Shown here: piece by piece, positions 38,507 through 49,353 of the stretch
Numbering within the stretch: position 1 is the first letter of the stretch
Layout of the letters: each line of letters opens with the position of its first letter
From: Microbacterium dextranolyticum
GTDB taxonomy: Bacteria; Actinomycetota; Actinomycetes; Actinomycetales; Microbacteriaceae
Reading direction: 5' to 3'
DNA: 64,000 nucleotides
Assembly (NCBI RefSeq): GCF_016907295.1
Contig: NZ_JAFBBR010000001.1
Location: 372,001 to 436,000 of the forward strand
Notes under the pieces: generated by a model
Told to the model about the DNA's origin: nothing
Seen by the model: only the letters and a program-made list of their open reading frames with translations
Databases searched by the model: none
Made by a program: the position numbers and the translations under genes

Positions 38507-39688
38507 TCAGGCGCGGCGCGCGCCTTCGCCGAGGGTCTGCAGCTTCGCCCACGCGATATCGGGGTGGATGCGCCCGCCGAGCCCGCAGTCGGTCGAGGCG
38601 ATCACCCGGTCGGCGCCGACGATGTCGGTGAAGCGGCGGATGCGCTGCGCGACGAGCTCGGGGTGTTCCACCACGTTGGTCGCGTGGCTCACGACGCCGG
38701 GGACGAGCACCAGGTCGTCGGGCACCGCGGCATCCGCCCATGCGCCGAACTCGTGCTCGTGACGGACGTTTCCCGCCTCGAACGAGATCGACCCGACGTT
38801 CGCCTGCAGGACGACGGGCAGGATGTCTTTCAGCTCGACGTCGGTCGTGTGCGGACCGTGCCACGAGCCCCAGCACAGGTGCAGGCGCACCTGCTCTTTC
38901 GGAAGGCCCGCGATCGCGTGGTTGATCGCGTCGATGCGGATCCTCGTGAATGCCTGGTAGTCGGCGATCGAGGGCTCGGGGCTGATCTGGTCGAAGTTCT
39001 CGGCGAGCGACGGGTCGTCGAGCTGCAGGATGAGTCCCGCCTCGACGATGGCCCGGTACTCCTCGCGGAGGGCGTCGGCCCACGCGAAGATGTGCTCCTC
39101 GTCGGTCGCGTAGTACTCGTTGCGCACGCGTGCCGCAGATCCGGGCGCGATCGCGGTGAGGAAGCCCTGCTCGCCGCCCCGGAGCGCGGCGGTGAGGTTT
39201 CGGATGTCGGATGCCACCGCGTCCTGCCCGCGGTAGGTCAGCGGGCCCGTCGTCGTCGGGAAGGCGGTCGCCGTCTGTCCGGCCTCGACGGCCTCGGCGT
39301 AGACGGCCGGGAAGAGCTGGCGGTCGCGACGGCCGAGGAAGTTCGTCAGCCGGACGTTCCCGGGAGACGACTCGACCGGCGGCTCGTTGAACGCGTTGAC
39401 CTCGGTCAGCGACAGGCCGGCCACACGCTGGAAGGAGTACGACCACCAGGCGCCGTAGTCGACGGCGTTCGACATCGCCTTGCCGAATTCGCCGTCGCCG
39501 ACGAGCGTGATGCCCGCCGCGCGCTGCCGCTCGACGACGTCGGCGACGGCCGCTGCCGTGAGAGCGTCGAACTCCGGCGTCGACTGCAGCGTGAAGCCGT
39601 CATCGGCGAGCGTTCGTGCGCCGTTCGCGTCGATGAGCGCGGCGGTGCGGGGCAGGCTGCCCGAAGTGGTGGTGGGGACGGCGGACAT
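38507..39688 (-). CDS. MetE-like cobalamin-independent methyltransferase (C-terminal domain only)
   Basis: 393 aa, half the length of MetE, equal to its catalytic barrel. The zinc ligands are present: H270-L-C272-W-G-S-W-H, Glu304 and C368 (S-T-D-C-G-L-G). Such stand-alone proteins transfer methyl groups to thiols but often with substrates other than methyl-THF triglutamate. ATG 39686-39688 with GGAGG upstream. A leader of over 250 nt with a small ORF precedes it. Confidence 0.82.
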   Translation of the reverse strand: MSAVPTTTSGSLPRTAALIDANGARTLADDGFTLQSTPEFDALTAAAVADVVERQRAAGITLVGDGEFGKAMSNAVDYGAWWSYSFQRVAGLSLTEVNAFNEPPVESSPGNVRLTNFLGRRDRQLFPAVYAEAVEAGQTATAFPTTTGPLTYRGQDAVASDIRNLTAALRGGEQGFLTAIAPGSAARVRNEYYATDEEHIFAWADALREEYRAIVEAGLILQLDDPSLAENFDQISPEPSIADYQAFTRIRIDAINHAIAGLPKEQVRLHLCWGSWHGPHTTDVELKDILPVVLQANVGSISFEAGNVRHEHEFGAWADAAVPDDLVLVPGVVSHATNVVEHPELVAQRIRRFTDIVGADRVIASTDCGLGGRIHPDIAWAKLQTLGEGARRA

Positions 39689-40062
39689 GGCGAAGCCTCC
39701 GGTTCGAGACGGGATGGGATTTCCGAGGAACATGGCTCTCGCCGCGGGCGTCGTCGCGAGCGGCTCAAGGCGGAGGATTCCGGTTCGCGAGCCGACTCCA
39801 GCGTAGAGCGGGCGGCGTGCGCGTCGTCGGCGTGTGACGCTCCGAGTCGCCCGCCGTACCGCGGATCGGACAGCGTCCCCCGCGCTTCGCCGCCCTGCGG
39901 GAGAGGCCGCGCGGTGCGAGGCCGTGCGTGAAAACAGCTTGCATGGGATGCTCCTTTCGTGACCGATTCGTTCATCTCGCGTTCGCCGGTGCGCCGACGG
40001 GGTTTCCTAAGGTGTGCCGATCCGCGCGGCGTCGATCGCCGGATGAAGGGGGAGGGGAGCCG
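39689..40062. other. divergent intergenic region with a long leader
   Basis: 374 bp between the MetE-like gene and the RpiR-type gene. It contains a possible leader ORF on the minus strand (next entry); otherwise no recognised riboswitch motif. Confidence 0.6.
39765..39944 (-). CDS. putative leader peptide upstream of the MetE-like gene
   Basis: 59-codon ORF starting M-Q-A-V-F-T-H-G-L-A-P-R-G and rich in Arg/Pro/Thr. The start has a strong ribosome-binding site (GAAAGGAG, 6-nt spacer) better than many real genes here, and the ORF ends 76 nt before the MetE-like start. Composition is unlike a globular protein, so it may be a regulatory leader, or a chance ORF. Confidence 0.35.
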   Translation of the reverse strand: MQAVFTHGLAPRGLSRRAAKRGGRCPIRGTAGDSERHTPTTRTPPALRWSRLANRNPPP

Positions 40063-40938
<876 letters not shown>

Positions 40939-40964
40939 GAGGCCCGGGGCCGGGAGAGTTCGCC

Positions 40965-41042
40965 GTGAAAGCGCGTTCCGTTGTTCGCGCGTTTCACTGC
41001 AATTCACTTTCACAAATGACACTCACTCTGTAAGCGAATTGC
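40965..41042. promoter_or_regulatory. two inverted repeats upstream of the ABC locus
   Basis: GTGAAAGCGCG...CGCGCGTTTCAC at 40965-40997 and GCAATTC...GAATTGC at 40999-41042, in the 143-bp gap between the RpiR gene and the ATPase gene. Candidate RpiR operators. Confidence 0.5.
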
Positions 41043-41052
41043 GGAGATGGTC

Positions 41053-41081
41053 TCCCATGGATCGCTTGCGAGAGGCGAGCC

Positions 41082-41087
<6 letters not shown>
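41053..41087 (+). promoter_or_regulatory. hairpin enclosing the RBS and start codon of the ATPase gene
   Basis: Perfect 8-bp arms TCCCATGG (41053-41060) and CCATGGGA (41080-41087); the loop holds the GAGAGG ribosome-binding site and the ATG (41082-41084) is inside the right arm. Confidence 0.45.
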
Positions 41088-42247
<1,160 letters not shown>

Positions 42248-42323
42248 TCCGATTCCCGAGCGCGGTCCCGGCCGCGACGCATCCCCCTGCACGACCCCAC
42301 ATCCGCATTCCACAGGAGAACAC

Positions 42324-43673
42324 GTGAACACCACTCTGCGAGGCGCATCCGTCGCCGCGCTCGCCGTCGCCGGTCTCGTTCTGGCGGGCTGTTCCACCGC
42401 CACGGCGGGCGCCCCGGCATCCACCGGCTCGTTGCAGCCGCTCGCCGACGATCAGAAGGTCCAGATCGTCTTCGAGTCGTACAACCTCGCCAACGTCGGC
42501 ACCTGGGCCGACACCATCAACGGGCTGCTCGACGAGTTCCGTGCCGCCCACCCGGGCATCACGGTGGTCGCCCAGCCGAGCGACACCGCCGCCGGAACCG
42601 CGGCCAGCGTGCAGAAGCAGCTGCTGGCGGGCGCGGCGCCCGACGTCGCCCAGCTGACCTTCAACGAGCTCGACTTCGCCGCCACCCAGCTCGGGGCGCA
42701 GAACCTCACATCGCTGGTCGGCGAGCAGGGGCTGTCCGACCAGTTCGGCGGCGAGTACCCCTACCACCCGCGTGCCGCCACGCTCGCCGACTGGAACGGT
42801 GCCACCTACGGAGTTCCCTACGTCTTCTCCACCCCGGTCATGTGGCTCGACGAGGCGAAGTTCGCCGCCGCGGGGATCGACCCCGCCACCGTCGACCTGT
42901 CGACGTGGGATGCCGTGGCCGACGCCGCGGCGAAGATCACGGCGGCGACCGGTGCACCTTCGCTGAGCGTCTCGTGCGTCGTCACCGGAGGCAGCTGGTG
43001 CATGCAGGGACTGTTCCGCTCCCACGGTGCGCAGGTTCTGAGCGATGACCGTGCGACGATCGGCTTCGGCTCTGACGATGCCGTCGCCACGGTGAAGACG
43101 TTCCGTGACATGTACGACCGCGGCATCCTCAGCAACGACAACGCCACCTCGCAGTACGAGGCGTTCGCCCAGGGCAAGACCGCGATCCACATCAACACCT
43201 CCGCTCTGCAGGGCGCCTTCATGAAGGGCGCGAAGGCGGGTGGGTGGGCCCTCTCGGCGCGCACCCTGCCGGCATTCGCGGGTCACGAGGTCGTGCCGAC
43301 GAACTCCGGTTCGTTCCTCGCGATGTTCTCGACCGACCCGGCCAAGCAGGCCGCCGCGTGGGAGCTCATGCAGTTCATGACGAGTCCGCACGCTTACGAG
43401 GCCATCTCGACCAAGATCGGCTACCTGCCGCTGCGATCGAGCATGACCGAGGGGTCGGGCCCGCTCGCCGCCTGGGTCGCACAGAACCCGCTCGTGAAGC
43501 CGAGCCTGCAGCAGCTCGACAGCCTGCAGCCGTGGGTGTCCTACCCCGGGAACAGCTACGCGCAGGTCGATCAGGTGCTGGCGACCGCCATCGAGCAGTC
43601 GGTCTTCTACGGTGCCGACCCGGCGTCGACGATGACGGATGCCGCGACGCGCGCTCAAGGGCTCATCAAGTGA
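42324..43673 (+). CDS. ABC sugar transporter substrate-binding lipoprotein
   Basis: 449 aa family 1 extracellular solute-binding protein. The lipobox L-A-G-C puts the lipidated Cys at 23. Typical features are Y-G-V-P-Y-V-F-S-T-P-V-M-W and a region with two Cys (S-V-S-C-V-V-T-G-G-S-W-C) that may form a disulphide. GTG start with AGGAG. It shows the UgpB-like architecture; ligand unknown. Its stop overlaps the phosphatase start (GTGA). Confidence 0.87.
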   Translation: MNTTLRGASVAALAVAGLVLAGCSTATAGAPASTGSLQPLADDQKVQIVFESYNLANVGTWADTINGLLDEFRAAHPGITVVAQPSDTAAGTAASVQKQLLAGAAPDVAQLTFNELDFAATQLGAQNLTSLVGEQGLSDQFGGEYPYHPRAATLADWNGATYGVPYVFSTPVMWLDEAKFAAAGIDPATVDLSTWDAVADAAAKITAATGAPSLSVSCVVTGGSWCMQGLFRSHGAQVLSDDRATIGFGSDDAVATVKTFRDMYDRGILSNDNATSQYEAFAQGKTAIHINTSALQGAFMKGAKAGGWALSARTLPAFAGHEVVPTNSGSFLAMFSTDPAKQAAAWELMQFMTSPHAYEAISTKIGYLPLRSSMTEGSGPLAAWVAQNPLVKPSLQQLDSLQPWVSYPGNSYAQVDQVLATAIEQSVFYGADPASTMTDAATRAQGLIK

Positions 43674-44470
43674 GCTCCGCCACCGTGACCACCGGGGCGG
43701 CAGCGTCCGCCCCGGTGCGCCGCCGGGAACTGCCCGGCGTGTACAACCTGCGCGACACCGGCGGCTACCGTGCCGCCTCGGGGAGCACCCGCTGGGGCAC
43801 CCTCTTCCGGTCGGATGCGCTGCACCTCCTCGACGACGAAGGGCGAGAAGCCCTCGTCGCCCTCGGCATCACGCAGCTCGTGGACCTGCGCGGCGACGAC
43901 GAACGCCACGCCGCACCGAGCGCCGTCGCGGGGCTCGGAATCGCGATCCGACACATTCCCGTGTTCGACGATGCGTCCCCCGTCGTGATGGCCCACGCCC
44001 CGGTGAGCCTCGAGAGCGTGTACCGGCACATGGTCGACGACCGCGGTCCTCAGCTCGCCGCCGCCGTCCGGGCACTCGTCGACGCGGCGCCCGGACGAGC
44101 CGTCCTCGTGCACTGCACCGCGGGCAAAGACCGCACGGGGCTCGTGATCGCACTCGCTCTGGCCGCCGTCGGCGTCGATCGCCAGGAGGTCGTGGACGAC
44201 TACGCCGCCACCGCCGCCCACCTGGTCGGACCGTGGGCGCAGCGGATGCTCGCGGGCCTGACCGAACGGGGCCTCGAGGCGACACCCGAGATCGTCGAGC
44301 TCGTCACCGCCAGCCCCGCTTCTCTTCTGAACGGACTCCTCGATCGCATCGAGGCCGAGCACGGCTCGATCGGCGACTACCTCCGCTCCCACGGTCTCAC
44401 CGGCGACGAGCTCGCCCGTCTGCGGGCGGCGCTCGTCGACGACTCCGCTCCCGAAAGGAACAACGCATGA
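43670..44470 (+). CDS. tyrosine-type/dual-specificity protein phosphatase
   Basis: 266 aa. The P-loop is H-C149-T-A-G-K-D-R155-T-G, the full C-x5-R signature of the bacterial Y_phosphatase3 family, preceded by N-L-R-D-T-G-G-Y and the Asp in V-D-L-R-G-D-D-E-R. No signal peptide. Such enzymes dephosphorylate phosphotyrosine or phosphoinositides; many bacterial members act on lipids or sugars. Its place inside a transport operon argues for a small phosphorylated metabolite, by inference. Confidence 0.88.
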   Translation: MSSATVTTGAAASAPVRRRELPGVYNLRDTGGYRAASGSTRWGTLFRSDALHLLDDEGREALVALGITQLVDLRGDDERHAAPSAVAGLGIAIRHIPVFDDASPVVMAHAPVSLESVYRHMVDDRGPQLAAAVRALVDAAPGRAVLVHCTAGKDRTGLVIALALAAVGVDRQEVVDDYAATAAHLVGPWAQRMLAGLTERGLEATPEIVELVTASPASLLNGLLDRIEAEHGSIGDYLRSHGLTGDELARLRAALVDDSAPERNNA

Positions 44471-45381
44471 TCCCCGCCGGCCAGCACGGCCCCGCCGAGC
44501 ACTTCATCCTGCACCTCTCCGACACCCACTTCGTGGCGACCGGTGACCTCCTGCACGACAGAGTCGACTCCGACCGCAATCTCATCGCGCTGTTCGAGGG
44601 TTTCGAGAAGTCCAGCGCCCGGCCCGAGGCCATCGTGTTCACGGGCGATCTCGCCGACACGGGACGCCCCGACGCGTATGAGCGGCTGCGCGCCATCGTC
44701 GAGCCCGCAGCCGAGCGCCTCGGCGCCCAGGTGATCTGGGTGATGGGCAACCACGACGAGCGCGTCGCGTTCCGGCGCGGGCTGCTCGACGAAGACGCGG
44801 ATGCCGCGGAGCCCGTCGACCGCGTCTTCGACATCAACGGGCTGCGGATCATCGCGCTGGATTCCACGGTTCCCGGCCATCACCACGGCGAGATCACCGA
44901 GACGCAGCTCGAGTGGCTCGCGCACCAGCTCGAGGTCCCCGCCCCGCACGGAACCCTGCTCGCACTGCACCACCCACCCGTGCCGAGTCCTCTCGGATTG
45001 CTGGCGCTCGTCGAACTGCGCGACCAGGACCGGCTGGCGGCGGTCGTGGAGGGGACGGATGTCCGTGGCATCCTCGGCGGTCACCTGCACTACTCGACGC
45101 ATTCGACGTTCGCCGGCATCCCCGTCTCCGTCGCCTCGGCGACCTGCTACACGCAGGACCTCCAGGTCGTCTATCCCGGAGCGCGTGGCCAGGACGGCGG
45201 ACAGTCGTACAACCTCGTGCACGTCTACGGCGATCGCGTGCTGCACTCGATCGTGCCCCTCGGGCAGTTCCCCACGGTGTACGAGATGACGCCGGAGTCG
45301 CTCCAGCGCTTCATGGCGATGAGCGCCGACGAGCAGATCGCGGCCGTGGGCGCGTCGGTCCTCGACACGGCCGAGGCGTAG
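44467..45381 (+). CDS. calcineurin-like metallophosphoesterase (CpdA-like)
   Basis: 304 aa with all metal motifs of class III phosphodiesterases: D19-x-H21, G60-D-L, G94-N-H-D-E, H168-H-P and G204-G-H-L-H. Related to CpdA and GpdQ, which hydrolyse cAMP or glycerophosphodiesters. Cytoplasmic (no signal). ATG overlaps the phosphatase stop by 4 nt. With an ABC importer on both sides, import of a phosphodiester followed by hydrolysis is plausible. Confidence 0.88.
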   Translation: MIPAGQHGPAEHFILHLSDTHFVATGDLLHDRVDSDRNLIALFEGFEKSSARPEAIVFTGDLADTGRPDAYERLRAIVEPAAERLGAQVIWVMGNHDERVAFRRGLLDEDADAAEPVDRVFDINGLRIIALDSTVPGHHHGEITETQLEWLAHQLEVPAPHGTLLALHHPPVPSPLGLLALVELRDQDRLAAVVEGTDVRGILGGHLHYSTHSTFAGIPVSVASATCYTQDLQVVYPGARGQDGGQSYNLVHVYGDRVLHSIVPLGQFPTVYEMTPESLQRFMAMSADEQIAAVGASVLDTAEA

Positions 45382-45389
45382 GCGAAACC

Positions 45390-46343
45390 ATGTTCGTCAT
45401 CGCCCCCGTCGCTGCGGCATCGGACGCGCCGGTCGAGGCGGAGCCGGCGCGGCGGCCGCGCCGGCTCCGCCCGCAGGCGCTCGTGCCCTATCTGTATCTG
45501 GTGCCCGCCGTCGTGTTCCTGATGGTGTGGACGTACAGCCCGCTGGTGCAGACGTTCTCGCTGTCGATGTTCGATTGGAACCTGCTGCCCACGAGCCGCA
45601 AGACCTTCGTCGGGGCGGGCAACTACACCCAGGTGCTGCAGCTGCCCGAACTGCACACCGCGATCGCCAACACAGTGCTGTACATCGCGGCCTTCCTCGT
45701 GTTCTCGCTGGTGCTGCCGATCCTCATCGCGATCCTGTCGCGCCAGGTGACGGGGCGGGTGCGCACCGTCTACCAGGCGCTCATCTTCGTGCCCTTCCTC
45801 ATCACGCCGGTCGCGACCAGCGCGGTGTGGCGGTGGCTGTTCGCCGAGCAGGGCGTGGTCGCGACGGTGCTCGCATCATTCGGCGTGCACATGCCGAACG
45901 TCTTCCGCGACGCCGACCTCGCGATCTGGGCGGTCATCGTCATCGTCGGCTGGCAGATGCTGGGGTTCGGAGTGCTCGTGGTCGCCGCGGGTTTCGCGGG
46001 GATCAGCCCCGAGTACGGCCAGGCCGCATCGCTCGACGGGGCAGGAGCGGCGATGATCCTCCGACGGATCACGCTGCCGCTGCTGTCGCCGACGATCGTG
46101 TTCCTCGCACTCATGACCATCCTGCTGGCTGCGCAGTGGACCTACCCGATCATCGATCTGCTGACGCAGGGCGGTCCGGCGAACTCCACGACGAACATCT
46201 ACTACCTGCTCTACCAGTTCGGCTTCCAGAACTTCGACGTCGGCATCTCCGCCGCCGCCGGAGTCGTCTTCTTCCTCGGATTCGGGATCATCGCGCTGGT
46301 GTTCCTCGAGCTGCAGGAACGACTGAGCTTCTACGACAACTGA
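45390..46343 (+). CDS. ABC sugar transporter permease 1 (MalF/UgpA-like)
   Basis: 317 aa, six membrane segments after a ~35-residue cytoplasmic N-terminus. The EAA loop reads E-Y-G-Q-A-A-S-L-D-G-A-G-A-A-x-I-L-R-R-I-T-L-P-L. ATG 45390 is 8 nt after the phosphoesterase stop. It partners the following permease and the lipoprotein at 42.3 kb. Confidence 0.88.
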   Translation: MFVIAPVAAASDAPVEAEPARRPRRLRPQALVPYLYLVPAVVFLMVWTYSPLVQTFSLSMFDWNLLPTSRKTFVGAGNYTQVLQLPELHTAIANTVLYIAAFLVFSLVLPILIAILSRQVTGRVRTVYQALIFVPFLITPVATSAVWRWLFAEQGVVATVLASFGVHMPNVFRDADLAIWAVIVIVGWQMLGFGVLVVAAGFAGISPEYGQAASLDGAGAAMILRRITLPLLSPTIVFLALMTILLAAQWTYPIIDLLTQGGPANSTTNIYYLLYQFGFQNFDVGISAAAGVVFFLGFGIIALVFLELQERLSFYDN

Positions 46344-46352
46344 GGACCGACC

Positions 46353-47270
46353 ATGGCATTCGTCACGCTCGCCCCTGCCTCCCCCCGCTCCGCATCGGGG
46401 GACGATCCGGCCGGCCCGGCGGCGACGCCGCGCGCGGCGGCGGACGATCGCCCCGTCGCCTCGCGCTCCCGCGTCGGGACCGTCATCGGCCACATCGTGC
46501 TGATCGCGATCGCGCTGTTCAGCATCTTCCCGGTGTATTGGCTGTTCGCCACGGCCCTGCGTGCCCCCGAGAACGCGCTCGACCAGACGCTCCTGCCCTG
46601 GCCGCTGAGCTTCGAGAACATCGCCTACGTGTGGCAGACGATCCCCATCGGCGGCATGCTCTGGAACACGTTCTGGATGTCGCTCGTCCTCGCCTCTCTG
46701 CAGCTGTTCTTCGCGGTGCTGGCGGCGTACGCGTTCGCGATGTGGGAGTTCCGGGGCCGCAAGATCCTGATGTTCCTGTTCATCGGCTCGTGGCTCGTGC
46801 CGTTCCAAGTGACGATGATCCCGAACTACCTCCTCGTCGGGCAGCTCGGGCTGCTCGGGACGGTCGGCGGCGTCATCGTGCCGCAGATCGCGGGAGCGTT
46901 CGCCGTGCTCCTCATGGTGCAGCACATGAGCGCCTTCCCGCGTGAGCTGATCGAGGCGGCCCATCTCGACGGGCGCGGCAGCTGGGCGACGCTGTGGACG
47001 GTCGTCGTGCCCAACATGAAGCCTGCGCTCGCCGCGCTCGGGATCATGGGGTTCATCTCGGCGTGGAACGAGTACCTCTGGCCGTCGCTCGTCATGCGCC
47101 AGGGCGACGCTCTCATCCAGGTGGGCGTGCGCGGGTTCCTCTCCGCCGAAGGGAACAACTGGGGGGCGACGATGGCCGCAGCCGGGCTCGCCTGCATCCC
47201 CGTCCTGCTCATCTACGTCTTCTTGCAGCGCTACGTCGTCGACGCCTTCGTGCGGTCAGGGCTGAAGTGA
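46353..47270 (+). CDS. ABC sugar transporter permease 2 (MalG/UgpE-like)
   Basis: 305 aa, six membrane segments. The EAA loop is E-L-I-E-A-A-H-L-D-G-R-G-S-W-A-T-L-W-T-V-V-V-P, as in CUT1 permeases. It follows permease 1 by 9 nt. The first ~30 residues are a Pro/Ala-rich cytoplasmic tail. Confidence 0.88.
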   Translation: MAFVTLAPASPRSASGDDPAGPAATPRAAADDRPVASRSRVGTVIGHIVLIAIALFSIFPVYWLFATALRAPENALDQTLLPWPLSFENIAYVWQTIPIGGMLWNTFWMSLVLASLQLFFAVLAAYAFAMWEFRGRKILMFLFIGSWLVPFQVTMIPNYLLVGQLGLLGTVGGVIVPQIAGAFAVLLMVQHMSAFPRELIEAAHLDGRGSWATLWTVVVPNMKPALAALGIMGFISAWNEYLWPSLVMRQGDALIQVGVRGFLSAEGNNWGATMAAAGLACIPVLLIYVFLQRYVVDAFVRSGLK

Positions 47271-47281
47271 ACCCGCGGGCG

Positions 47282-47287
47282 TAGGGT
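47282..47287 (+). promoter_or_regulatory. -10 element of the GNAT gene
   Basis: TAGGGT, 6 nt before ATG 47294. Confidence 0.4.
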
Positions 47288-47293
47288 GCTGGA

Positions 47294-48004
47294 ATGACCG
47301 ATTCCGGGGAGTCCGCCGCCGCGCCCGCCATCCGCGAGATCACCACCGTCGAGCAGACCTTCGCCGCCGCCGAGGTCCTCCGCGAGGTCTGGGGCGAAGA
47401 ACACCCCGGAATGCCGGCCAACCTGCTGCGTGCGCTCGCGCACTCGGGCAACTACGTGGTGGGCGTCTACGACGGCGAGCGGATGGTCGGGGCATCCGTC
47501 GCCTTCTTCGCGGCCCCCGCTGCGCGGTCGATGCATTCGCACGTGACCGGCGTCCTCGACGGTTACCGCGCCCAGGGGCTCGGCCGGGCCCTCAAGCAGC
47601 ACCAGCGCGCCTGGGCATTCGCCCGCGACGTCGGCCACATCACGTGGACCTTCGACCCGCTCGTCGCGCGCAACGCCCACTTCAACCTCAGCGTGCTGGG
47701 CGCGCGGGCGACCGAGTACCTGGTCGACCAGTACGGTGCGATGGATGACGACCTGAATCGCGGCGACGAGTCCGACCGGCTCATGGCGTCGTGGGCGCTC
47801 GCCGCCCCGGCATCGGCTCCGCGCGAGCAGGATGTCGTGACGAGCGTCGAGGTGCCCGCCGACATCGAGTCGCTGCGACGGGACGACCCCGCCGCGGCGC
47901 TCGATTGGCGCTACCGCGTGCGCGACGCCTTTCTCGGTCTACTCGAGGACGGTCTCGTCGTGACCGGCTTCGACGAGCGCGGCTACCTGTTCGGGCGCGG
48001 CTGA
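47294..48004 (+). CDS. GNAT-family acetyltransferase (COG3375-type)
   Basis: 236 aa. The acetyl-CoA loop is seen in L-D-G-Y-R-A-Q-G-L-G-R-A-L-K, followed by W-T-F-D-P-L-V-A-R-N-A-H-F-N-L. The pattern matches the GNAT group usually found beside enolase-superfamily N-acylamino acid racemases; such a gene lies 2.6 kb downstream (50636). It probably acylates an amino acid, but the acceptor is unknown. Likely leaderless. Confidence 0.8.
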   Translation: MTDSGESAAAPAIREITTVEQTFAAAEVLREVWGEEHPGMPANLLRALAHSGNYVVGVYDGERMVGASVAFFAAPAARSMHSHVTGVLDGYRAQGLGRALKQHQRAWAFARDVGHITWTFDPLVARNAHFNLSVLGARATEYLVDQYGAMDDDLNRGDESDRLMASWALAAPASAPREQDVVTSVEVPADIESLRRDDPAAALDWRYRVRDAFLGLLEDGLVVTGFDERGYLFGRG

Positions 48005-48066
48005 GCGTTACCGCCCCGGCTGTTCCGGCTTTTCCGGCCGCCCCGCCGGCCTCTGCGCGTTCCGGG

Positions 48067-48146
48067 CACAGCTCCGGAGATCCTGCCGCCGGGCGCACGA
48101 TTTCTGCCGATTCCGCCCCTGTCGACACCAGATCTCCGGAGTTGTG
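48067..48146. repeat. long-loop intergenic palindrome (type C)
   Basis: 16-bp arms CACAGCTCCGGAGATC (48067-48082) and GATCTCCGGAGTTGTG (48131-48146), one mismatch, loop 48 nt, between the GNAT and cyclase genes. Confidence 0.78.
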
Positions 48147-48169
48147 AACGAGGCCCTGACTCATCGGCC

Positions 48170-48175
48170 TACGAT
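48170..48175 (+). promoter_or_regulatory. -10 element of the cyclase-family gene
   Basis: TACGAT, 6 nt before ATG 48182. Confidence 0.4.
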
Positions 48176-48181
48176 GGCGCC

Positions 48182-48877
48182 ATGCCCGCTCGCGCCGAGA
48201 CTCCCGCCCGCATCGTCGATCTGAGCCACCCGATCCGGGCCGGGCTCGTGACCTACCCCGGGCTGCCGGCTCCCGAGATCACGCCCTTCCTCACCCGAGA
48301 GGACTCGCGCGGAAAATACGCCCCGGGAACCGAGTTCGCGATGGATGTCATCACGATGATCGGCAATACGGGCACCTACCTCGACTCGCCGTTCCACCGG
48401 TACGGCGACGGGGCCGATCTCGCGGGCCTCGACCTCGCGACCCTCGTCGACCTGCCGACCGAGGTCTTCCACCTCGGTGCGCTCATCTCGCCTGAGCGAC
48501 GCGCCATCACGGCCGACCTCGTATCGGGTCGCGACGTGCGCGGCGCCGCGGTGCTGCTGCACACCGGATGGGACCGGCTGTTCGCCACCGAGGCCTATGG
48601 TCACGGAGCGCCGTTCCTCACCGGCGAGGCGGCGCAGGCGCTCATCGACGGGGGTGCCGTGCTCGTCGGCATCGACTCGGTCAACATCGACGACACCGAG
48701 TCGGGCGGCGAGCGGCCGGCGCACAGTTCGCTGCTCCGCGCCGGCGTTCACGTCGTCGAGCACCTCACCCGACTCGGCGACCTGCCCGAGCGGGGCGCGC
48801 GCTTCACCGCCGCCCCTCCCGCCGTCGAAGGGTTCGGCACGTTCCCGGTCCGCGCGTTCGCGCGGGTGATCGCATGA
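48182..48877 (+). CDS. cyclase-family protein (kynurenine formamidase-like fold)
   Basis: 231 aa. It starts with D-L-S-H-P-I-x-x-G-L-x-T-Y-P-G, characteristic of the family. The metal motif normally H-x-G-T-H-x-D-x-P-x-H is N-T-G-T-Y-L-D-S-P-F-H here, so two His ligands are replaced as in a divergent subfamily. It may hydrolyse an amide or lactone, or be inactive. It overlaps the next gene by 4 nt. Confidence 0.8.
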   Translation: MPARAETPARIVDLSHPIRAGLVTYPGLPAPEITPFLTREDSRGKYAPGTEFAMDVITMIGNTGTYLDSPFHRYGDGADLAGLDLATLVDLPTEVFHLGALISPERRAITADLVSGRDVRGAAVLLHTGWDRLFATEAYGHGAPFLTGEAAQALIDGGAVLVGIDSVNIDDTESGGERPAHSSLLRAGVHVVEHLTRLGDLPERGARFTAAPPAVEGFGTFPVRAFARVIA

Positions 48878-49308
48878 CCGGGGAAGAGGCCGCGGGCGCG
48901 GACGGCACGGACGGTATCGGCGCGCCCCGCGTCACGGGGGAGGGCATCCCGCACCGCCGCGAGGACCGCGAGCTGGTCGGCTGGATCCATGCCGACGGCG
49001 ACGACTGGACGGCGGTCGATGTTCTGGGCCGCGTCGTGGTCCGTGCCGTCGACTGGCTCTCCGCCGAAGAGGCTCTCGAAGAGCGCGGGCTCGCGTTCCT
49101 CGCCGACCCGTGGATGCTCGAGCGCGAGGATGCCGCGCCGCTGCGGGTGCGACTGGTCGAGGTGACACCCGAGCGCATCGTCGTCAAAGCCGAGGACTAC
49201 GGCGATGTCTCGCACGCGAGCGAGCGGATCGTGCTGCCCTGGCCCCTGCCGAGTCGGCTGCGTCCACCGCGCCGCGGCGATCCCGACGGGTTCACGCTCC
49301 ACCGCTGA
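48874..49308 (+). CDS. hypothetical protein
   Basis: 144 aa, acidic, no membrane segment or signal. Two short beta-rich stretches (W-T-A-V-D-V-L-G-R-V-V and R-V-R-L-V-E-V-T-P-E-R-I-V-V-K) suggest a small beta domain. The ATG overlaps the cyclase stop (ATGA), which supports it being real and coupled. No family recognised. Confidence 0.65.
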   Translation: MTGEEAAGADGTDGIGAPRVTGEGIPHRREDRELVGWIHADGDDWTAVDVLGRVVVRAVDWLSAEEALEERGLAFLADPWMLEREDAAPLRVRLVEVTPERIVVKAEDYGDVSHASERIVLPWPLPSRLRPPRRGDPDGFTLHR

Positions 49309-49353
49309 GAGTCGTCGCGGACGCACTCCGAGACGATCGTCGCGATCAGATAG

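Noticed and set aside
39689..40062. SAM or cobalamin riboswitch before the MetE-like gene
   Set aside because: I could not find the conserved core elements of either class in the leader.
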